DNA of 64,000 nucleotides from an uncultured Chryseobacterium sp. (GCA_913776245.1 CAJYLO010000007.1:62001-126000), one strand, 5' to 3'. Shown: positions 16,351 through 26,755, counted from the first letter of the stretch. Notes: generated from the letters alone by a model not told the origin. Translations and numbers: made by a program.

Positions 16351-17041
16351 AGAAAATATAGGTGGCTTTCATCAAAAACGTATTCAAAGCTTAGACAAAC
16401 TTGAACTAAAAAAAGTTTTAAAAAGAAAAAATCCCTACCTATTTAAGGCGAAGTATGTTTTGACAGCCGAACAAATAGTAAAATATTTGACAGATGCTCA
16501 TATTTCTTCAAGTGAAGAAACTATTTTTGGAGATTGGTTAGAAGGGTTGGCTATTTTCATTAATGAACAAGTTTTTATGGGAAGAAAATCAGGAATTAAT
16601 GGAATTGACCTTGAGTTTGACCATAATCAGAAAAGATATATTGTTAATATAAAATCTGGATCTAATTGGGGTAATTCTTCACAAATAAAAAAAATGATTT
16701 CTGATTTTAAGTCTGCTAAAATTGTGTTAAGAACTAGTAACTCTAATCTAAATATTATAGCAATTAATGGTTGTTGTTATGGTAGAGATAATAAACCAGA
16801 TAAAGGCGATTATTTTAAATACTGTGGACAGAGATTTTGGGAATTTATTTCGGGAGATGAAAATTTATATTTAGATATTATAGAGCCTTTAGGGAAAAAA
16901 GCAAAGGAAAGAAACGAAGAATTTCTTACTTCATATTCTCAAATGATTAATAAATTTACTAAGGAATTTATTGATGATTTTTGTAAAGAAAATGGAGAGA
17001 TAGACTGGGAAAAAATAGTTAAACTAAATTCAGGGAAATGA
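16310..17041 (+). CDS. PmeII-family type II restriction endonuclease
   Basis: 243 residues matching the PmeII-type endonuclease pattern as I know it. KRKNPYLFKAK (38-48), SSSEETIFGDWLEGLAIF, and a PD-(D/E)xK-like core with E78, D100 in GIDLEF and NIK (113-115) in NIKSGSNWG are visible, followed by CGQRFWEFISG. It cleaves DNA left unmethylated by the upstream enzyme; the recognition site cannot be read. The ATG lies 41 bases inside the methyltransferase gene. The TGA overlaps the bshA ATG (ATGA). It is notably AT-rich. Confidence 0.8.
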   Translation: MEKINLQKVTQYVEENIGGFHQKRIQSLDKLELKKVLKRKNPYLFKAKYVLTAEQIVKYLTDAHISSSEETIFGDWLEGLAIFINEQVFMGRKSGINGIDLEFDHNQKRYIVNIKSGSNWGNSSQIKKMISDFKSAKIVLRTSNSNLNIIAINGCCYGRDNKPDKGDYFKYCGQRFWEFISGDENLYLDIIEPLGKKAKERNEEFLTSYSQMINKFTKEFIDDFCKENGEIDWEKIVKLNSGK

Positions 17042-18198
17042 AAATAGGAATACTTTGCTATCCCACTTATGGCGGAAGCGGAATTGTGGCTACAGAACTG
17101 GGAATGAGCCTTGCCAATAAAGGCTATGAAGTGCATTTCATCAGTTCTGCATTACCGGCCCGGCTGGATGTAACCAATCCGAATATCTTTTTCCATAAAG
17201 TTAATGTCCAGACTTATCCGCTGTTTCAGTATCAGCCTTATGATATTGCATTGTCATCCATGATTTATCGGGTAGTGAATCTTTACAAATTGGATATTCT
17301 GCATGCGCATTATGCCATTCCTTATGCTTATGCAGCATTTACCGCCAAGCAGATGCTGAAAGCTGAAAATAAAGATATTCCTTTGGTAACCACACTTCAC
17401 GGAACGGATATCACTTTGGTGGGCCAGCATCCGAGTTATAAACATGCCGTAGAATTTTCTATCAATCAAAGTGATACGATAACTTCCGTTTCCGAAAGTC
17501 TGAGAAAAGATACTTTGCAGTTTTTTAATATTCAGAAGGACATACAGGTGATAACCAATTTTATTGATAATTCTGTTTTTGATGAAGATTGTAAGACTTG
17601 CCACAGAGAGCAGTTTGCAGGTGATGACGAGAAAATCCTGATTCATGTTTCCAATCTTCGTCCTGTAAAAAGAATTCAGGATGTTTTGGAGATATTCAAG
17701 AATGTCAATAAAAAAGTGAAGTCAAAGCTCATCATCATTGGAGAAGGCCCGGAAATGGAGAAAATTTCTGAATTCATGGAAAACAATCCGGAACTAATCG
17801 GTAAGATCAAATTACTGGGAAAAGTAAATGATCTTTACAGAATCCTGCAACTGTCGGACGTGTTCCTTTTACCTTCGGAACAGGAAAGTTTCGGTCTGGC
17901 CGCTTTGGAAGCAATGGCTGCAAAAACGCCGGTAATCAGCAGTAACGCTGGTGGAATCCCGGAAGTCAATATTCAGGGAGAAACCGGTTTTTTAGCGGAA
18001 ACCGGCAATGTAGAAGCAATGTCCAATTACTGTATCAAGCTGTTGAGTGACGAACAACTCCTTTCAGAAATGAAGAACAATGCTAAAGCCCAGGCATTAC
18101 GGTTTGATTTAAAAAATATCCTTCCCATTTATATAGAAATGTATGAAAATACTATTACCAGGTTCGATGAGGCCAAACTCATCAGTGCGGGGAATTAA
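17038..18198 (+). CDS. bshA: BshA, N-acetyl-alpha-D-glucosaminyl L-malate synthase
   Basis: A GT4 glycosyltransferase that joins GlcNAc from UDP-GlcNAc to L-malate, the first step of bacillithiol synthesis. 386 residues. The N-terminal CYPTYGGSGIVATELG is characteristic of BshA. HAHYAIPYA and THLHGTD-type elements (TTLHGTDITLVG) follow, then the GT4 E-x7-E motif in SEQESFGLAALEAMA. The ATG overlaps the stop of the restriction gene, so translation is now coupled to the RM cassette. Confidence 0.95.
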   Translation: MKIGILCYPTYGGSGIVATELGMSLANKGYEVHFISSALPARLDVTNPNIFFHKVNVQTYPLFQYQPYDIALSSMIYRVVNLYKLDILHAHYAIPYAYAAFTAKQMLKAENKDIPLVTTLHGTDITLVGQHPSYKHAVEFSINQSDTITSVSESLRKDTLQFFNIQKDIQVITNFIDNSVFDEDCKTCHREQFAGDDEKILIHVSNLRPVKRIQDVLEIFKNVNKKVKSKLIIIGEGPEMEKISEFMENNPELIGKIKLLGKVNDLYRILQLSDVFLLPSEQESFGLAALEAMAAKTPVISSNAGGIPEVNIQGETGFLAETGNVEAMSNYCIKLLSDEQLLSEMKNNAKAQALRFDLKNILPIYIEMYENTITRFDEAKLISAGN

Positions 18199-18243
18199 TT
18201 TTAAACATCTGATGCATCAGATTCAGGAATTTTTTTATAACTT

Positions 18244-18276
18244 AAACCTTTCAGATTTAGACTGAAAGGTTTTTTT
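18244..18276 (+). terminator. Rho-independent terminator after bshA
   Basis: AAACCTTTCAG pairs with CTGAAAGGTTT (11 bp) around a 7-base loop, then T7. Confidence 0.88.
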
Positions 18277-18301
18277 ATTTGAAAAATTAAAACCAACACA
18301 A

Positions 18302-19570
18302 ATGAATGAAGAAATATTACAGTATATCTGGAATTATAAAAAATTCCGGAACTTTGATTTTATCTCGACAGACGGAAAAACCATAGAGGTATTAGAATTC
18401 GGAGAATGGAATAAAAATTCCGGGCCGGATTTTCTCTTTGCAAAAATCCGGATTGATGATATGATTTTCGCCGGAAATATCGAGATACATACCAAAGCTT
18501 CCGATTGGGTTTTCCATAACCATTCCGGGAATTCCGAATTTGGAAATCTTATTCTGCACGCTGTTTATATCAATGATTGTAATATTCCTGAACTTGAACA
18601 GCAAAAAATTCCTACTCTCGAGCTCAAAAATTATATCGATGAAGAGCTGATCCGGAAACATAACAATCTGAAGTCCGAACACCATTTCATTCCTTGCGAA
18701 GCACTGTTTGACGAAACTAAAGTGCCGCTATTTTTCGAAGAGACTGTTTTGCTGAAAAAGATGCATTCTAAGTCATTGATTTTTTCGGAAGCGCTCACTA
18801 AGCATCAGAATAATTATGAAGCTATTCTCTTTCAGAATCTGGCTTATACGTTTGGTTTAAAGGTGAATGCCGAACTATTTTTACAGATGGCGGAAGTTTT
18901 GGATTTTAATATAATCCGTAAAGTCAGTCAAAATTCTGTTCAGCTGGAAGCAATTTTCTTTGGAATGTGTGATTTTTTAGAAGATCCTGACGATGAAATG
19001 ATGATGGTTTGGAAAAGAGAATTCGATTTCCTGAAAGCGAAATTTAATTTGCCGGATATTAAAATCCATCCTAAATTCTCAAAACTTCGTCCACCTAATT
19101 TTCCCTCAATCAGATTGTCACAGTTAGCAAGTCTTTATAACTCGCAGCAAAATCTGTTCTCTAAATTTATAGAAGCAAAAACGATTGATGATCTGTACAG
19201 AATTTTTAAAGATGTAAGGGCATCTGAATACTGGGATAATCGATTTAATTTCGGTAAAATTTCAAGTATTGTAGGCAAGAAATACCTGACTCCTTATTTT
19301 ATTGATTTAATTATTATCAATACGGTTTTGCCATTGAAATATTTCTATCATAAAAATCACAATCCCGATATTGTTGATGATCTTTTTGATTTTTACAAGC
19401 AGATGAAACCTGAGAAAAATTCGATTTTGGATGAGTGGAAAAATTTGGGGATTAAGTTTGAAAATGTGCTTCAGACCCAGGCATTTCTTTACCATTACAA
19501 AACATTTTGTACTCGGAAAAAATGCTTAAATTGCGCTATAGGTTTTCAACTTCTTAAAACAGACAATTAA
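18302..19570 (+). CDS. DUF2851 family protein
   Basis: 422 residues matching the DUF2851 pattern common in Bacteroidetes: GEWNKNSGPDFLFAKIRIDD near residue 40, then NIEIHTKASDWVFHNH near residues 60-75. These acidic and histidine positions resemble a PD-(D/E)xK-like or metal-binding arrangement, but no function is established to my knowledge. Near the C-terminus is a cysteine pair in CTRKKCLNCAIG. It precedes the PspC-like gene by two bases and shares a transcript with it. Confidence 0.88.
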   Translation: MNEEILQYIWNYKKFRNFDFISTDGKTIEVLEFGEWNKNSGPDFLFAKIRIDDMIFAGNIEIHTKASDWVFHNHSGNSEFGNLILHAVYINDCNIPELEQQKIPTLELKNYIDEELIRKHNNLKSEHHFIPCEALFDETKVPLFFEETVLLKKMHSKSLIFSEALTKHQNNYEAILFQNLAYTFGLKVNAELFLQMAEVLDFNIIRKVSQNSVQLEAIFFGMCDFLEDPDDEMMMVWKREFDFLKAKFNLPDIKIHPKFSKLRPPNFPSIRLSQLASLYNSQQNLFSKFIEAKTIDDLYRIFKDVRASEYWDNRFNFGKISSIVGKKYLTPYFIDLIIINTVLPLKYFYHKNHNPDIVDDLFDFYKQMKPEKNSILDEWKNLGIKFENVLQTQAFLYHYKTFCTRKKCLNCAIGFQLLKTDN

Positions 19571-19572
19571 AT

Positions 19573-19809
19573 ATGCAAGAACCTAAAGCAATCAGCGGAA
19601 TGCGCCATAAAATGGAGCGAGAGTGGTTTGGTGTGCTCACGAGATACGGAACCAAATTAGGAATCCCCGTTTCCAAACTTCGTGTTTTTTTCATTTATTC
19701 CACCTTTGCAACCGCCGGGATTTTCTTTTTATTTTATCTTGGCCTGGCATTTATGCTTTGGATCAAAGACTGCATTATTACGAAGAGACCAAGTGTTTTT
19801 GATTTGTAA
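19573..19809 (+). CDS. PspC-domain membrane protein
   Basis: 78 residues. The N-terminal half is cytoplasmic and basic (MEREWFGVLTRYGTKLGIPVSKLR); the C-terminal half is one membrane helix with a GLAFMLWI ending. Both fit small PspC (phage-shock protein C) proteins. These sense or stabilise membranes, but no pspA or pspB is nearby. It starts two bases after DUF2851. Confidence 0.8.
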   Translation: MQEPKAISGMRHKMEREWFGVLTRYGTKLGIPVSKLRVFFIYSTFATAGIFFLFYLGLAFMLWIKDCIITKRPSVFDL

Positions 19810-19872
19810 GAAAATTTAGAGATTAAACAAGTTACAGATATTATGAGTATTAATCCCTTCAGCGTTATATAA

Positions 19873-19919
19873 CTCTCGCTGATTGTATTAATTTTGAAGA
19901 TTCTGAATTTTAAATCAGC
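19873..19919. repeat. Degenerate palindromic intergenic repeat (CTCGCTGATT family), copy 1
   Basis: CTCTCGCTGATT at 19873-19884 is followed by its partial complement AATCAGC at 19913-19919. The same 11-base arm recurs as a perfect inverted repeat at 32022-32101, indicating one dispersed family. Confidence 0.5.
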
Positions 19920-19937
19920 CAAATCTGATCAGCAAAT

Positions 19938-19969
19938 AAAAATCCGATTGACAAATCAACCGGATTTAT
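19938..19969 (-). terminator. Terminator downstream of sdhB
   Basis: On the minus strand AAATCC..TTGA pairs with TCAA..GGATTT, followed by a T-rich stretch, 46 bases past the sdhB stop. Confidence 0.65.
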
Positions 19970-20014
19970 ATTTTGATAGAAGTCTGATAATAGCTTCTAA
20001 ATCTAATATCTAAA

Positions 20015-20788
20015 TTAAGAATTAGCCGTGTCCAGATTAGCAACCGCAAACTCCCTGTTCATTCTTGCGATATTCTCCAGAGAGATTCCTTTCGGGCATT
20101 CAACTTCGCAAGCGCCGGTATTAGAGCAGTTTCCGAAGCCTTCCTCATCCATAGCTTTTACCATATTCAGAACTCTTCTTTTCGCTTCTATACGGCCTTG
20201 TGGCAATAATGCGAGCTGAGATACTTTGGCGCCCACAAATAGCATTGCAGAACCGTTTTTACAAGATGCCACACAGGCACCGCAACCGATACAAGCCGCT
20301 GCGTCCATCGCTTTATCAGCATCTTCTTTCGGGATTGGAATTGCATTAGCATCCAGCGTATTTCCGGAAGTGTTCACAGATACAAATCCACCGGCAGCCA
20401 TTACTCTGTCAAATGCGCTTCTGTCCACCACCAAATCTTTGATAACAGGAAAAGCAGCACTTCTCCAAGGTTCGATGTGGATCGTTTCGCCATCTTTGAA
20501 ATGACGCATATGCAGCTGGCAAGTGGTGATGCCAGTATCAGGTCCGTGGGCTCTACCGTTGATGTAAAGAGAACACATTCCGCAGATTCCTTCACGGCAG
20601 TCGTGGTCAAAAGCAACCGGATCTTTTCCTTCATTGATCAATTGCTCGTTCAGGATATCCAGCATTTCCAGGAATGAAGAATCCGTAGAAACGTCAGAAA
20701 TTTTATAAGTTTCGAATTGTCCCTTCGATTTATTATTTTTTTGTCTCCAAATTTTCAGCGTAAGATGTAAGCTTTTTTTTGCACTCAT
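20015..20788 (-). CDS. sdhB: Succinate dehydrogenase/fumarate reductase iron-sulfur subunit
   Basis: 257 residues. A [2Fe-2S] set (C64, C69, C72, C90), a [4Fe-4S] set beginning [11 protein letters not shown] (C166-C176) and the remaining ligands C221, C227 and C231 carry electrons from the flavoprotein to quinone. Three genes in the order sdhC-sdhA-sdhB on the minus strand make a complete type-B complex II. It starts 23 bases after sdhA. Confidence 0.96.
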   Translation of the reverse strand: MSAKKSLHLTLKIWRQKNNKSKGQFETYKISDVSTDSSFLEMLDILNEQLINEGKDPVAFDHDCREGICGMCSLYINGRAHGPDTGITTCQLHMRHFKDGETIHIEPWRSAAFPVIKDLVVDRSAFDRVMAAGGFVSVNTSGNTLDANAIPIPKEDADKAMDAAACIGCGACVASCKNGSAMLFVGAKVSQLALLPQGRIEAKRRVLNMVKAMDEEGFGNCSNTGACEVECPKGISLENIARMNREFAVANLDTANS

Positions 20789-20811
20789 TTTTATATATTT
20801 TTGAATGGAGA

Positions 20812-22821
20812 TTATTTGTAACTTCTTGCTTTAACTTCGATATTCTCGTATACCAGCTCTTCCTTATGCATCACTTCCTGATTGATGTCTGCCCCTTTGT
20901 ATTCCCAGGCAGCAACATACTTGTAATTCACATCATCACGTTCAGCTTCCCCATCCGGAGTAGAGTGGTCTTCTCGGAAGTGTCCTCCGCAAGATTCATT
21001 TCTGTTAAGTGCATCAATAGCCATCAGTTGGCCAAGCTCAAGGAAATCGGCAACTCTGAAAGCTTTTTCCAGTTCAGGGTTCAGATTGTCTGCATCACCG
21101 GGAACTTTCACGTTTTGCCAGAAGTCTTTTCTTACTTCTTCGATTTCTCGGATAGCTTCCCTCAAACCTTCAGGCGTTCTTCCCATACCTACTTTGTTCC
21201 ACATAATGTGTCCCAATTGCTTATGGAAATGGTCAACAGAATGTGTACCTTTATTGGTAAGGAAGAAATTGATTTTATCCTTGATTTCTTTTTCAGCATC
21301 AGTAAACTCAGGCGTTTCAGTTGGGATCTTTCCTGTTCTGATGTCAGCAGAAAGATAATCCGCAATAGTATAAGGCAAAACGAAATAGCCGTCTGCCAGA
21401 CCTTGCATCAAGGCAGATGCTCCTAATCTGTTTGCACCGTGATCCGAGAAGTTAGCTTCCCCAATTACGAAACACCCAGGAATTGTTGATTGTAAATTGT
21501 AATCCACCCAAACGCCACCCATTGTGTAGTGAACAGCCGGATAAATCTTCATCGGCGTTTTATAAGGATCGTCTGCAGTGATCTTCTCGTACATCTGGAA
21601 AAGGTTTCCATACTTTTCCTCTACCCATTTCTTACCAAGATCATAGATCTGCTGATCGGTAGGGTTGTGGATATGTTTTTCTATAGCCGCTTCTTTCCCT
21701 TTTTTCATGATCTCCGTAGAGAAATCCAGGAAAACGCCTTCTTTGGTATCATTATTCTCAATCCCGAAACCGGCATCGCATCTTTCTTTTCCGGCTCTGG
21801 AAGCGACATCTCTAGGAACTAAGTTTCCAAAGGCAGGATATCTTCTTTCCAGATAGTAATCTCTGTCCTCTTCTTTGATGTTTTCTGCTCTCAGTTTTCC
21901 TTCACGAATAGCTACAGCATCTTCAATCTTTTTGGGAACCCAGATTCTTCCTGAATTTCTGAGAGATTCGGACATTAAGGTCAATTTCGACTGCTGTGTA
22001 CCGTGAACCGGAATACAAGTCGGGTGAATCTGCACGAAACAAGGATTTGCGAAATATGCTCCTTTTTTGTGGATTTTCCACGCGGCAGAAACATTGGAGC
22101 CCATTGCGTTTGTGGAAAGGAAATAAACATTTCCATAACCTCCGGAAGCTATCACTACAGCGTGAGCAGAATGTCTTTCTATCTCACCTGTAACAAGGTT
22201 TCTTGCGATAATCCCTCTTGCTTTCCCGTCTACGATAACAAGGTCCATCATCTCGTGACGGTTATACATTTTGATTCTGCCTTTACCGATTTGTCGGCTC
22301 ATTGCAGAATAAGCACCTAATAATAACTGCTGGCCAGTCTGCCCCTTTGCATAAAACGTTCTTTTTACCTGAACTCCGCCAAATGAACGGTTGTCAAGCT
22401 GGCCACCATATTCTCTGCCGAAAGGAACGCCTTGTGCCACACACTGGTCAATAATATTTGCAGAAACTTCCGCCAGTCTGTATACGTTAGCTTCTCTTGC
22501 ACGGTAGTCTCCTCCTTTGATAGTATCGTAAAACAATCTGTAAGTAGAGTCACCGTCACCCTGATAATTTTTGGCCGCGTTTATACCACCCTGAGCTGCA
22601 ATGGAGTGTGCTCTTCTTGGTGAATCCTGGTAACAAAAAGCTTTTACATTATAGCCCTGCTCAGCCAATGTCGCTGCAGCCGAGCCGCCTGCTAATCCTG
22701 TCCCTACAACGATAATATCTATTTTGTCCCTGTTGTTTGGTGCAACAAGGTTCATATGGTCTTTATGGTTTTTCCACTTGTCCTTAAGCGGACCTGCAGG
22801 AATTTTTGAATCTAAACTCAT
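20812..22821 (-). CDS. sdhA: Succinate dehydrogenase/fumarate reductase flavoprotein subunit
   Basis: 669 residues. The N-terminal FAD-binding motif [19 protein letters not shown] is near residues 35-53. [15 protein letters not shown] (around 71-85) contains the histidine that binds FAD covalently in this family. The active-site region has [17 protein letters not shown] and, later, [11 protein letters not shown]. Oxidises succinate to fumarate for the TCA cycle and respiratory chain. The length is longer than proteobacterial SdhA, as is usual for the Bacteroidetes type. Confidence 0.96.
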   Translation of the reverse strand: MSLDSKIPAGPLKDKWKNHKDHMNLVAPNNRDKIDIIVVGTGLAGGSAAATLAEQGYNVKAFCYQDSPRRAHSIAAQGGINAAKNYQGDGDSTYRLFYDTIKGGDYRAREANVYRLAEVSANIIDQCVAQGVPFGREYGGQLDNRSFGGVQVKRTFYAKGQTGQQLLLGAYSAMSRQIGKGRIKMYNRHEMMDLVIVDGKARGIIARNLVTGEIERHSAHAVVIASGGYGNVYFLSTNAMGSNVSAAWKIHKKGAYFANPCFVQIHPTCIPVHGTQQSKLTLMSESLRNSGRIWVPKKIEDAVAIREGKLRAENIKEEDRDYYLERRYPAFGNLVPRDVASRAGKERCDAGFGIENNDTKEGVFLDFSTEIMKKGKEAAIEKHIHNPTDQQIYDLGKKWVEEKYGNLFQMYEKITADDPYKTPMKIYPAVHYTMGGVWVDYNLQSTIPGCFVIGEANFSDHGANRLGASALMQGLADGYFVLPYTIADYLSADIRTGKIPTETPEFTDAEKEIKDKINFFLTNKGTHSVDHFHKQLGHIMWNKVGMGRTPEGLREAIREIEEVRKDFWQNVKVPGDADNLNPELEKAFRVADFLELGQLMAIDALNRNESCGGHFREDHSTPDGEAERDDVNYKYVAAWEYKGADINQEVMHKEELVYENIEVKARSYK

Positions 22822-22834
22822 AATCTACTTTTTA

Positions 22835-23494
22835 TTATTGAGTAACGAAGTGATAAATTGCAATAATGATGAATCCCAGAGGAATGATAACAGAGTACCA
22901 GTTTCCAAATGCCTTGATAAAAGGTGTATATTTGGGATGTCTTGCTCCGATAGACTGGAAGGATGACTGGAATCCGTGTCCCAGGTGAAGGCCTAAAAGA
23001 ATGAATGCGATCACGTAAAGAGCTACTCTCCAAACATCGTGGAACTTGTGGTGCAATTCTTCCCAATATCTCAGTTCATCAGGATTATTCCCCTGGATAT
23101 ACTTATAGCTGATCTCAGGATACCAGAAATCATAAAAGTGAAGTGCTAAAAATGCTAATATCACTGCTCCGGAAATCAGCATATTTCTTGACATCCAGGT
23201 AGAGTTGGCAGCGCCATTATTCATTGCATATTTCACAGGTCTTGCACTGTTATTTCTTGCTTCCAGAATGAATCCCATGACGAAGTGGAACACTACTGCA
23301 AACATCAAAATTGGCTGCATCACAAACTGAACCGCCGGATTGTACCCCATAAAATGAGAAGCGGTGTTAAATCCTTCTTCGCTAAAGATTGAAATGAAAT
23401 TGGTGAACAAGTGCATCACCAAAAAAATCAGCAAAAACATCGCTGAAAGCGCCATAGCATATTTTCTCCCGATAGAAGATGTAATACCTGCCAT
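22835..23494 (-). CDS. sdhC: Succinate dehydrogenase cytochrome b558 subunit
   Basis: 219 residues with five membrane helices and several intramembrane histidines (LVMHLFTNF, VVFHFVMGF, LALHFYDF, LLGLHLGHGF), the four-histidine pattern of a dihaem, single-subunit anchor. This fits the b558 family of type-B succinate:quinone reductases, so no sdhD is needed. It is the first gene of the operon; TAAATTTG at 23527-23520 (minus strand) is a good -7 box. Confidence 0.95.
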   Translation of the reverse strand: MAGITSSIGRKYAMALSAMFLLIFLVMHLFTNFISIFSEEGFNTASHFMGYNPAVQFVMQPILMFAVVFHFVMGFILEARNNSARPVKYAMNNGAANSTWMSRNMLISGAVILAFLALHFYDFWYPEISYKYIQGNNPDELRYWEELHHKFHDVWRVALYVIAFILLGLHLGHGFQSSFQSIGARHPKYTPFIKAFGNWYSVIIPLGFIIIAIYHFVTQ

Positions 23495-23519
23495 AATTCT
23501 ATTGTTATTTGAATTTTCA

Positions 23520-23527
23520 CAAATTTA
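23520..23527 (-). promoter_or_regulatory. -7 box of the sdhCAB promoter
   Basis: TAAATTTG on the minus strand, 25 bases upstream of the sdhC ATG, matches the TAnnTTTG consensus. No good -33 partner is visible. Confidence 0.5.
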
Positions 23528-23644
23528 GAAAATAGTTGATTTAAATGACATTGAGAAATGTCAGAAAAATATAGTTTGTAATCTTTCTAAATAACGTTAA
23601 AGTTTCGTTAATAATTAATGATCTTTTTATCTGAAAAATAAAAA

Positions 23645-23664
23645 ATCCCGAATATTATCGGGAA
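23645..23664 (-). terminator. Terminator downstream of rpoN
   Basis: TCCCGA pairs with TCGGGA around a 6-base loop with T-rich sequence on the minus-strand side, just past the rpoN stop. Confidence 0.75.
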
Positions 23665-23670
23665 TGTTTT

Positions 23671-25134
23671 TTAAAGTTCTTTTCTTAATCTTGCTACAGG
23701 AATATTAAGCTGCTCACGATATTTTGCGATGGTTCTCCTTGCAATATTGTAGCCTTTTTCTTTCAGGATTCCCACAAGTGCGTCATCTGTATAAGGTTTT
23801 CTTTTATTCTCCTTACTGATTGCTTCCTGCAGATGTTGTTTTATTTCCTTAGTAGAAACTTCCTCGCCATCATCATTGGTCAATGAGTCAGAGAAAAGAT
23901 TTTTCAGATAAACAATGCCGTTCGGTGTATCCGCATATTTGCTTTTAACCACTCTGGAAATCGTAGAGATGTCAAATCCTGTGATGTCTGCTACATCTTT
24001 GAGAATCATAGGTTTGATGTTTTTTTCATCACCCGTCAGGAAATAATCTTTCTGAAGCTTAACAATGGCTGTGATGGTTTGCAATAAAGTATTCTGTCTT
24101 TGGTTGATGGCGTCGATATACCATTTTGCTGCATCCAGTTTTTGTTTGATGAAAAGTGCGGCCTGCTTATGTTCAGCCGAATTTTTATCGTGAGAATAAG
24201 TGGTCAGAATTTCTTTATATTCTTCCGATACTCTCAAAGTCGGTGCATTCTTGTTATTGAGCGAAGGAATGACTTGGTTATCCTTGATCTGAATTACAAA
24301 ATCCGGAATAATCTCCTGGTTGATAGTGATCGTCTGCGTGTCAAAGTTTCCGCCGACTTTTGGAGAGAGTCTTGAAATCTCATCCAAAGCATCCTTTAAA
24401 TCTTCCTCTTCAATGTCATATTTCTGAAGGATCTTGTTGTAATGTTTGTTGGCCAAAGCGTCAAACTGATTTCTCAAAATATTTCCTGCAAGAATGATTG
24501 ATGGATTAGAGCTCACTTTTTTCTCAATCTGCAAAAGAAGACATTCTCTCAGGTCTCTGGCGCCTACGCCGGCTGGGTCCAGTTTCTGGACATAATTTTC
24601 AAGAATATCGGTTACTTTTTCGACAGTGGTGTAAACGCCCTGGGAAAAAGCAAGATCATCTACGATGGATTTCAGTTCTCTTCTGAGATAGCCGTCTGTG
24701 TCGAGATTTCCAATGATATATTCAGCGATTTTTAAGTCTTCAGCATCAATATTGGAAAGACGGATCTGTTCCAGTAGATAATCGTAGAGCGTCTGTCCCT
24801 CCGTAAGCAAAGACTGGTTGTCGAACTCTTCATCGTCCGGGGAGTAATTGCTGCTTGCGGTTTTATAGCTTGGCTCATCATCATAAAGGTATTCATCCAC
24901 ATCGAAATCGGTTTCAATGCTTTCATTGCCTTCGTTTTCATATTCTTCATCTGCTTTGGAATAATCTTCTTCCGCATTTTCATCTGCCACTTTTTCTAAA
25001 GCAGGATTTTCTTCAAGTTCTCTTTCCAGTTCCTCTTCAAATTCCAGTGTATGCAGCTGTATCAGCTTCATAAGCTGAATCTGTTGTGGCGCAAGTTTCT
25101 GACCGAGTTTAAGCTGTAGATTTTGCTTTAGCAT
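23671..25134 (-). CDS. rpoN: RNA polymerase sigma-54 factor
   Basis: 487 residues. The N-terminal glutamine/leucine-rich activator-binding region is followed by an acidic linker (residues 45-105). The core-binding domain then leads to the C-terminal RpoN box ARRTIAKYR (465-473), which contacts the -24 promoter element. All three parts are intact. It transcribes genes with -24/-12 promoters when an enhancer-binding ATPase acts; no such activator lies in this window. It stands alone between sdh and asnS. Confidence 0.96.
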   Translation of the reverse strand: MLKQNLQLKLGQKLAPQQIQLMKLIQLHTLEFEEELERELEENPALEKVADENAEEDYSKADEEYENEGNESIETDFDVDEYLYDDEPSYKTASSNYSPDDEEFDNQSLLTEGQTLYDYLLEQIRLSNIDAEDLKIAEYIIGNLDTDGYLRRELKSIVDDLAFSQGVYTTVEKVTDILENYVQKLDPAGVGARDLRECLLLQIEKKVSSNPSIILAGNILRNQFDALANKHYNKILQKYDIEEEDLKDALDEISRLSPKVGGNFDTQTITINQEIIPDFVIQIKDNQVIPSLNNKNAPTLRVSEEYKEILTTYSHDKNSAEHKQAALFIKQKLDAAKWYIDAINQRQNTLLQTITAIVKLQKDYFLTGDEKNIKPMILKDVADITGFDISTISRVVKSKYADTPNGIVYLKNLFSDSLTNDDGEEVSTKEIKQHLQEAISKENKRKPYTDDALVGILKEKGYNIARRTIAKYREQLNIPVARLRKEL

Positions 25135-25251
25135 AGTTTAGTTAATTAATGGTTGGATTAATTTTTACGAAGTTAAAAATATTTTTTGTAAAAACAACAG
25201 GTTTAGCACGATTTTTGATGTAAGCATAATAAGTTAAATAGTTAGTTAAAT

Positions 25252-25285
25252 AAAAACCCTTCAGATTACGGTCTGAAGGGTTTTT
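25252..25285. terminator. Strong bidirectional terminator (asnS)
   Basis: AAAAACCCTTCAGA pairs perfectly with TCTGAAGGGTTTTT (14 bp) around a 6-base loop. It lies 22 bases past the asnS stop and can also stop + strand transcripts. Confidence 0.9.
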
Positions 25286-25306
25286 AATTTATGAATGGAT
25301 TCTTTT

Positions 25307-26755
25307 TTAAAACTCTGCATTTTTAGGTGTTCTTGGGAAAGGAATCACGTCTCTGATATTGGTCATTCCTGTTACAAAAAGAACCAGTCTTTCTAAACCT
25401 AAACCAAATCCGGCGTGAGGAACGGAACCGAATCTTCTGGTATCCATATACCACCAAAGTTCTTCTTCGTCCACGTGCATTTCTGCCATTTTCGTTTTCA
25501 GAACATCCAGTCTCGCTTCTCTTTCAGAGCCGCCGATGATTTCGCCAATACCAGGGAAAAGGACGTCCATCGCTGCAACGGTTTTGTTGTCATCATTAAG
25601 CTTCATATAGAATGCTTTGATTTCTTTCGGATAATCGAACAAAACAACCGGGCTTTCAAAATGTTTCTCTACCAAGAATCTTTCGTGCTCAGACTGCAGA
25701 TCGGTTCCCCATTTTTCAACAGGATACTGGAATTTTCCTTTTTTATTTTCTTTGGAATTCAATAAAATCTCAATCGCTTCCGTGTATGACACTCTCTTGA
25801 ATCTTTTAGCGATCACATTTTCCAGTTTTTCGATCAAGCCTTCTTTTGCTCTTTCTTTTTCAGGTTTTGATTTCTGTTCTTCAGCAAATCGCTTGTCAAG
25901 GAAATCCAAATCGTCTTTGCAGTTTTCAAGAACATATTTGATAACATATTTCAGGAAATCTTCCGCCAGATCAATGTTATCTTCCAGATTGTTGAAAGCA
26001 ACTTCCGGCTCAATCATCCAGAACTCGGCCAAGTGACGTGTTGTGTTTGAGTTTTCTGCACGGAAAGTTGGTCCAAAAGTATAAATTCTCCCCAATCCCA
26101 TAGCTGCGGTTTCACCTTCTAATTGTCCGGAAACCGTCAGGTTGGTTTTCTTGCCAAAGAAATCCTGTGAAAAGTCGATTTCGCCTTCTTCTGTTTTTGG
26201 GATATTATCCAGGTCAAAGTTGGTCACACCAAACATTTCGCCGGCACCTTCTGCATCAGCTCCGGTAATTACGGGCGTATTGATGTAAAAAAACTGATTT
26301 TGATTAAAGAAAGAGTGAATCGCAAAACTTACTGCATGACGCACTCTGAAAACCGCACCGAACAAATTGGTTCTGAATCTTAAATGGGCCTGCTCACGCA
26401 ATTTCTCCAGACTGTGTTTCTTCGGCTGAAGAATAGTTGATTGTAATTCGTCAAAGAAATTATCACCCAAAACTGTGATTTTCTTGGCGATAATTTCAAC
26501 AGTTTGACCTGTGCCCTGGCTTTCTACCACTTCACCAACAACTTTCAAAGACGAAGCCGTATTGATTTTTTTAATAGTTTCCTCATCGAAGTTCTCAAAA
26601 TCAACAACTACTTGCAAATTATTAATTGTAGAACCGTCATTCAATGCAATAAAGCGATTGGAACGGAACGCACGAACCCAGCCCTGAACGGTGATGTCGT
26701 GATGCAAAACTTTTTTGTAATCTGCTAATAAGTCTTTAATCGTCTGTCTTTTCAT
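25307..26755 (-). CDS. asnS: Asparaginyl-tRNA synthetase
   Basis: 482 residues. The N-terminal OB-fold anticodon-binding domain ([20 protein letters not shown], about residues 23-42) is followed by the class II core: motif 2 near [23 protein letters not shown] and motif 3 [15 protein letters not shown] near the C-terminus. The NTTRHLAEF element favours Asn over Asp specificity. TAAATTTG (minus strand 26806-26799) is a suitable -7 box. Confidence 0.96.
   Translation of the reverse strand: MKRQTIKDLLADYKKVLHHDITVQGWVRAFRSNRFIALNDGSTINNLQVVVDFENFDEETIKKINTASSLKVVGEVVESQGTGQTVEIIAKKITVLGDNFFDELQSTILQPKKHSLEKLREQAHLRFRTNLFGAVFRVRHAVSFAIHSFFNQNQFFYINTPVITGADAEGAGEMFGVTNFDLDNIPKTEEGEIDFSQDFFGKKTNLTVSGQLEGETAAMGLGRIYTFGPTFRAENSNTTRHLAEFWMIEPEVAFNNLEDNIDLAEDFLKYVIKYVLENCKDDLDFLDKRFAEEQKSKPEKERAKEGLIEKLENVIAKRFKRVSYTEAIEILLNSKENKKGKFQYPVEKWGTDLQSEHERFLVEKHFESPVVLFDYPKEIKAFYMKLNDDNKTVAAMDVLFPGIGEIIGGSEREARLDVLKTKMAEMHVDEEELWWYMDTRRFGSVPHAGFGLGLERLVLFVTGMTNIRDVIPFPRTPKNAEF

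Noticed and set aside
15466-17041. Prophage or integrative element around the restriction genes
   Set aside because: No integrase, transposase, attachment repeats or phage genes flank the pair.
20779-21426. Long open frame opposite sdhA
   Set aside because: Opposite an unmistakable SdhA coding sequence; cysteine/serine/phenylalanine-rich reading is typical of antisense frames in this base composition.
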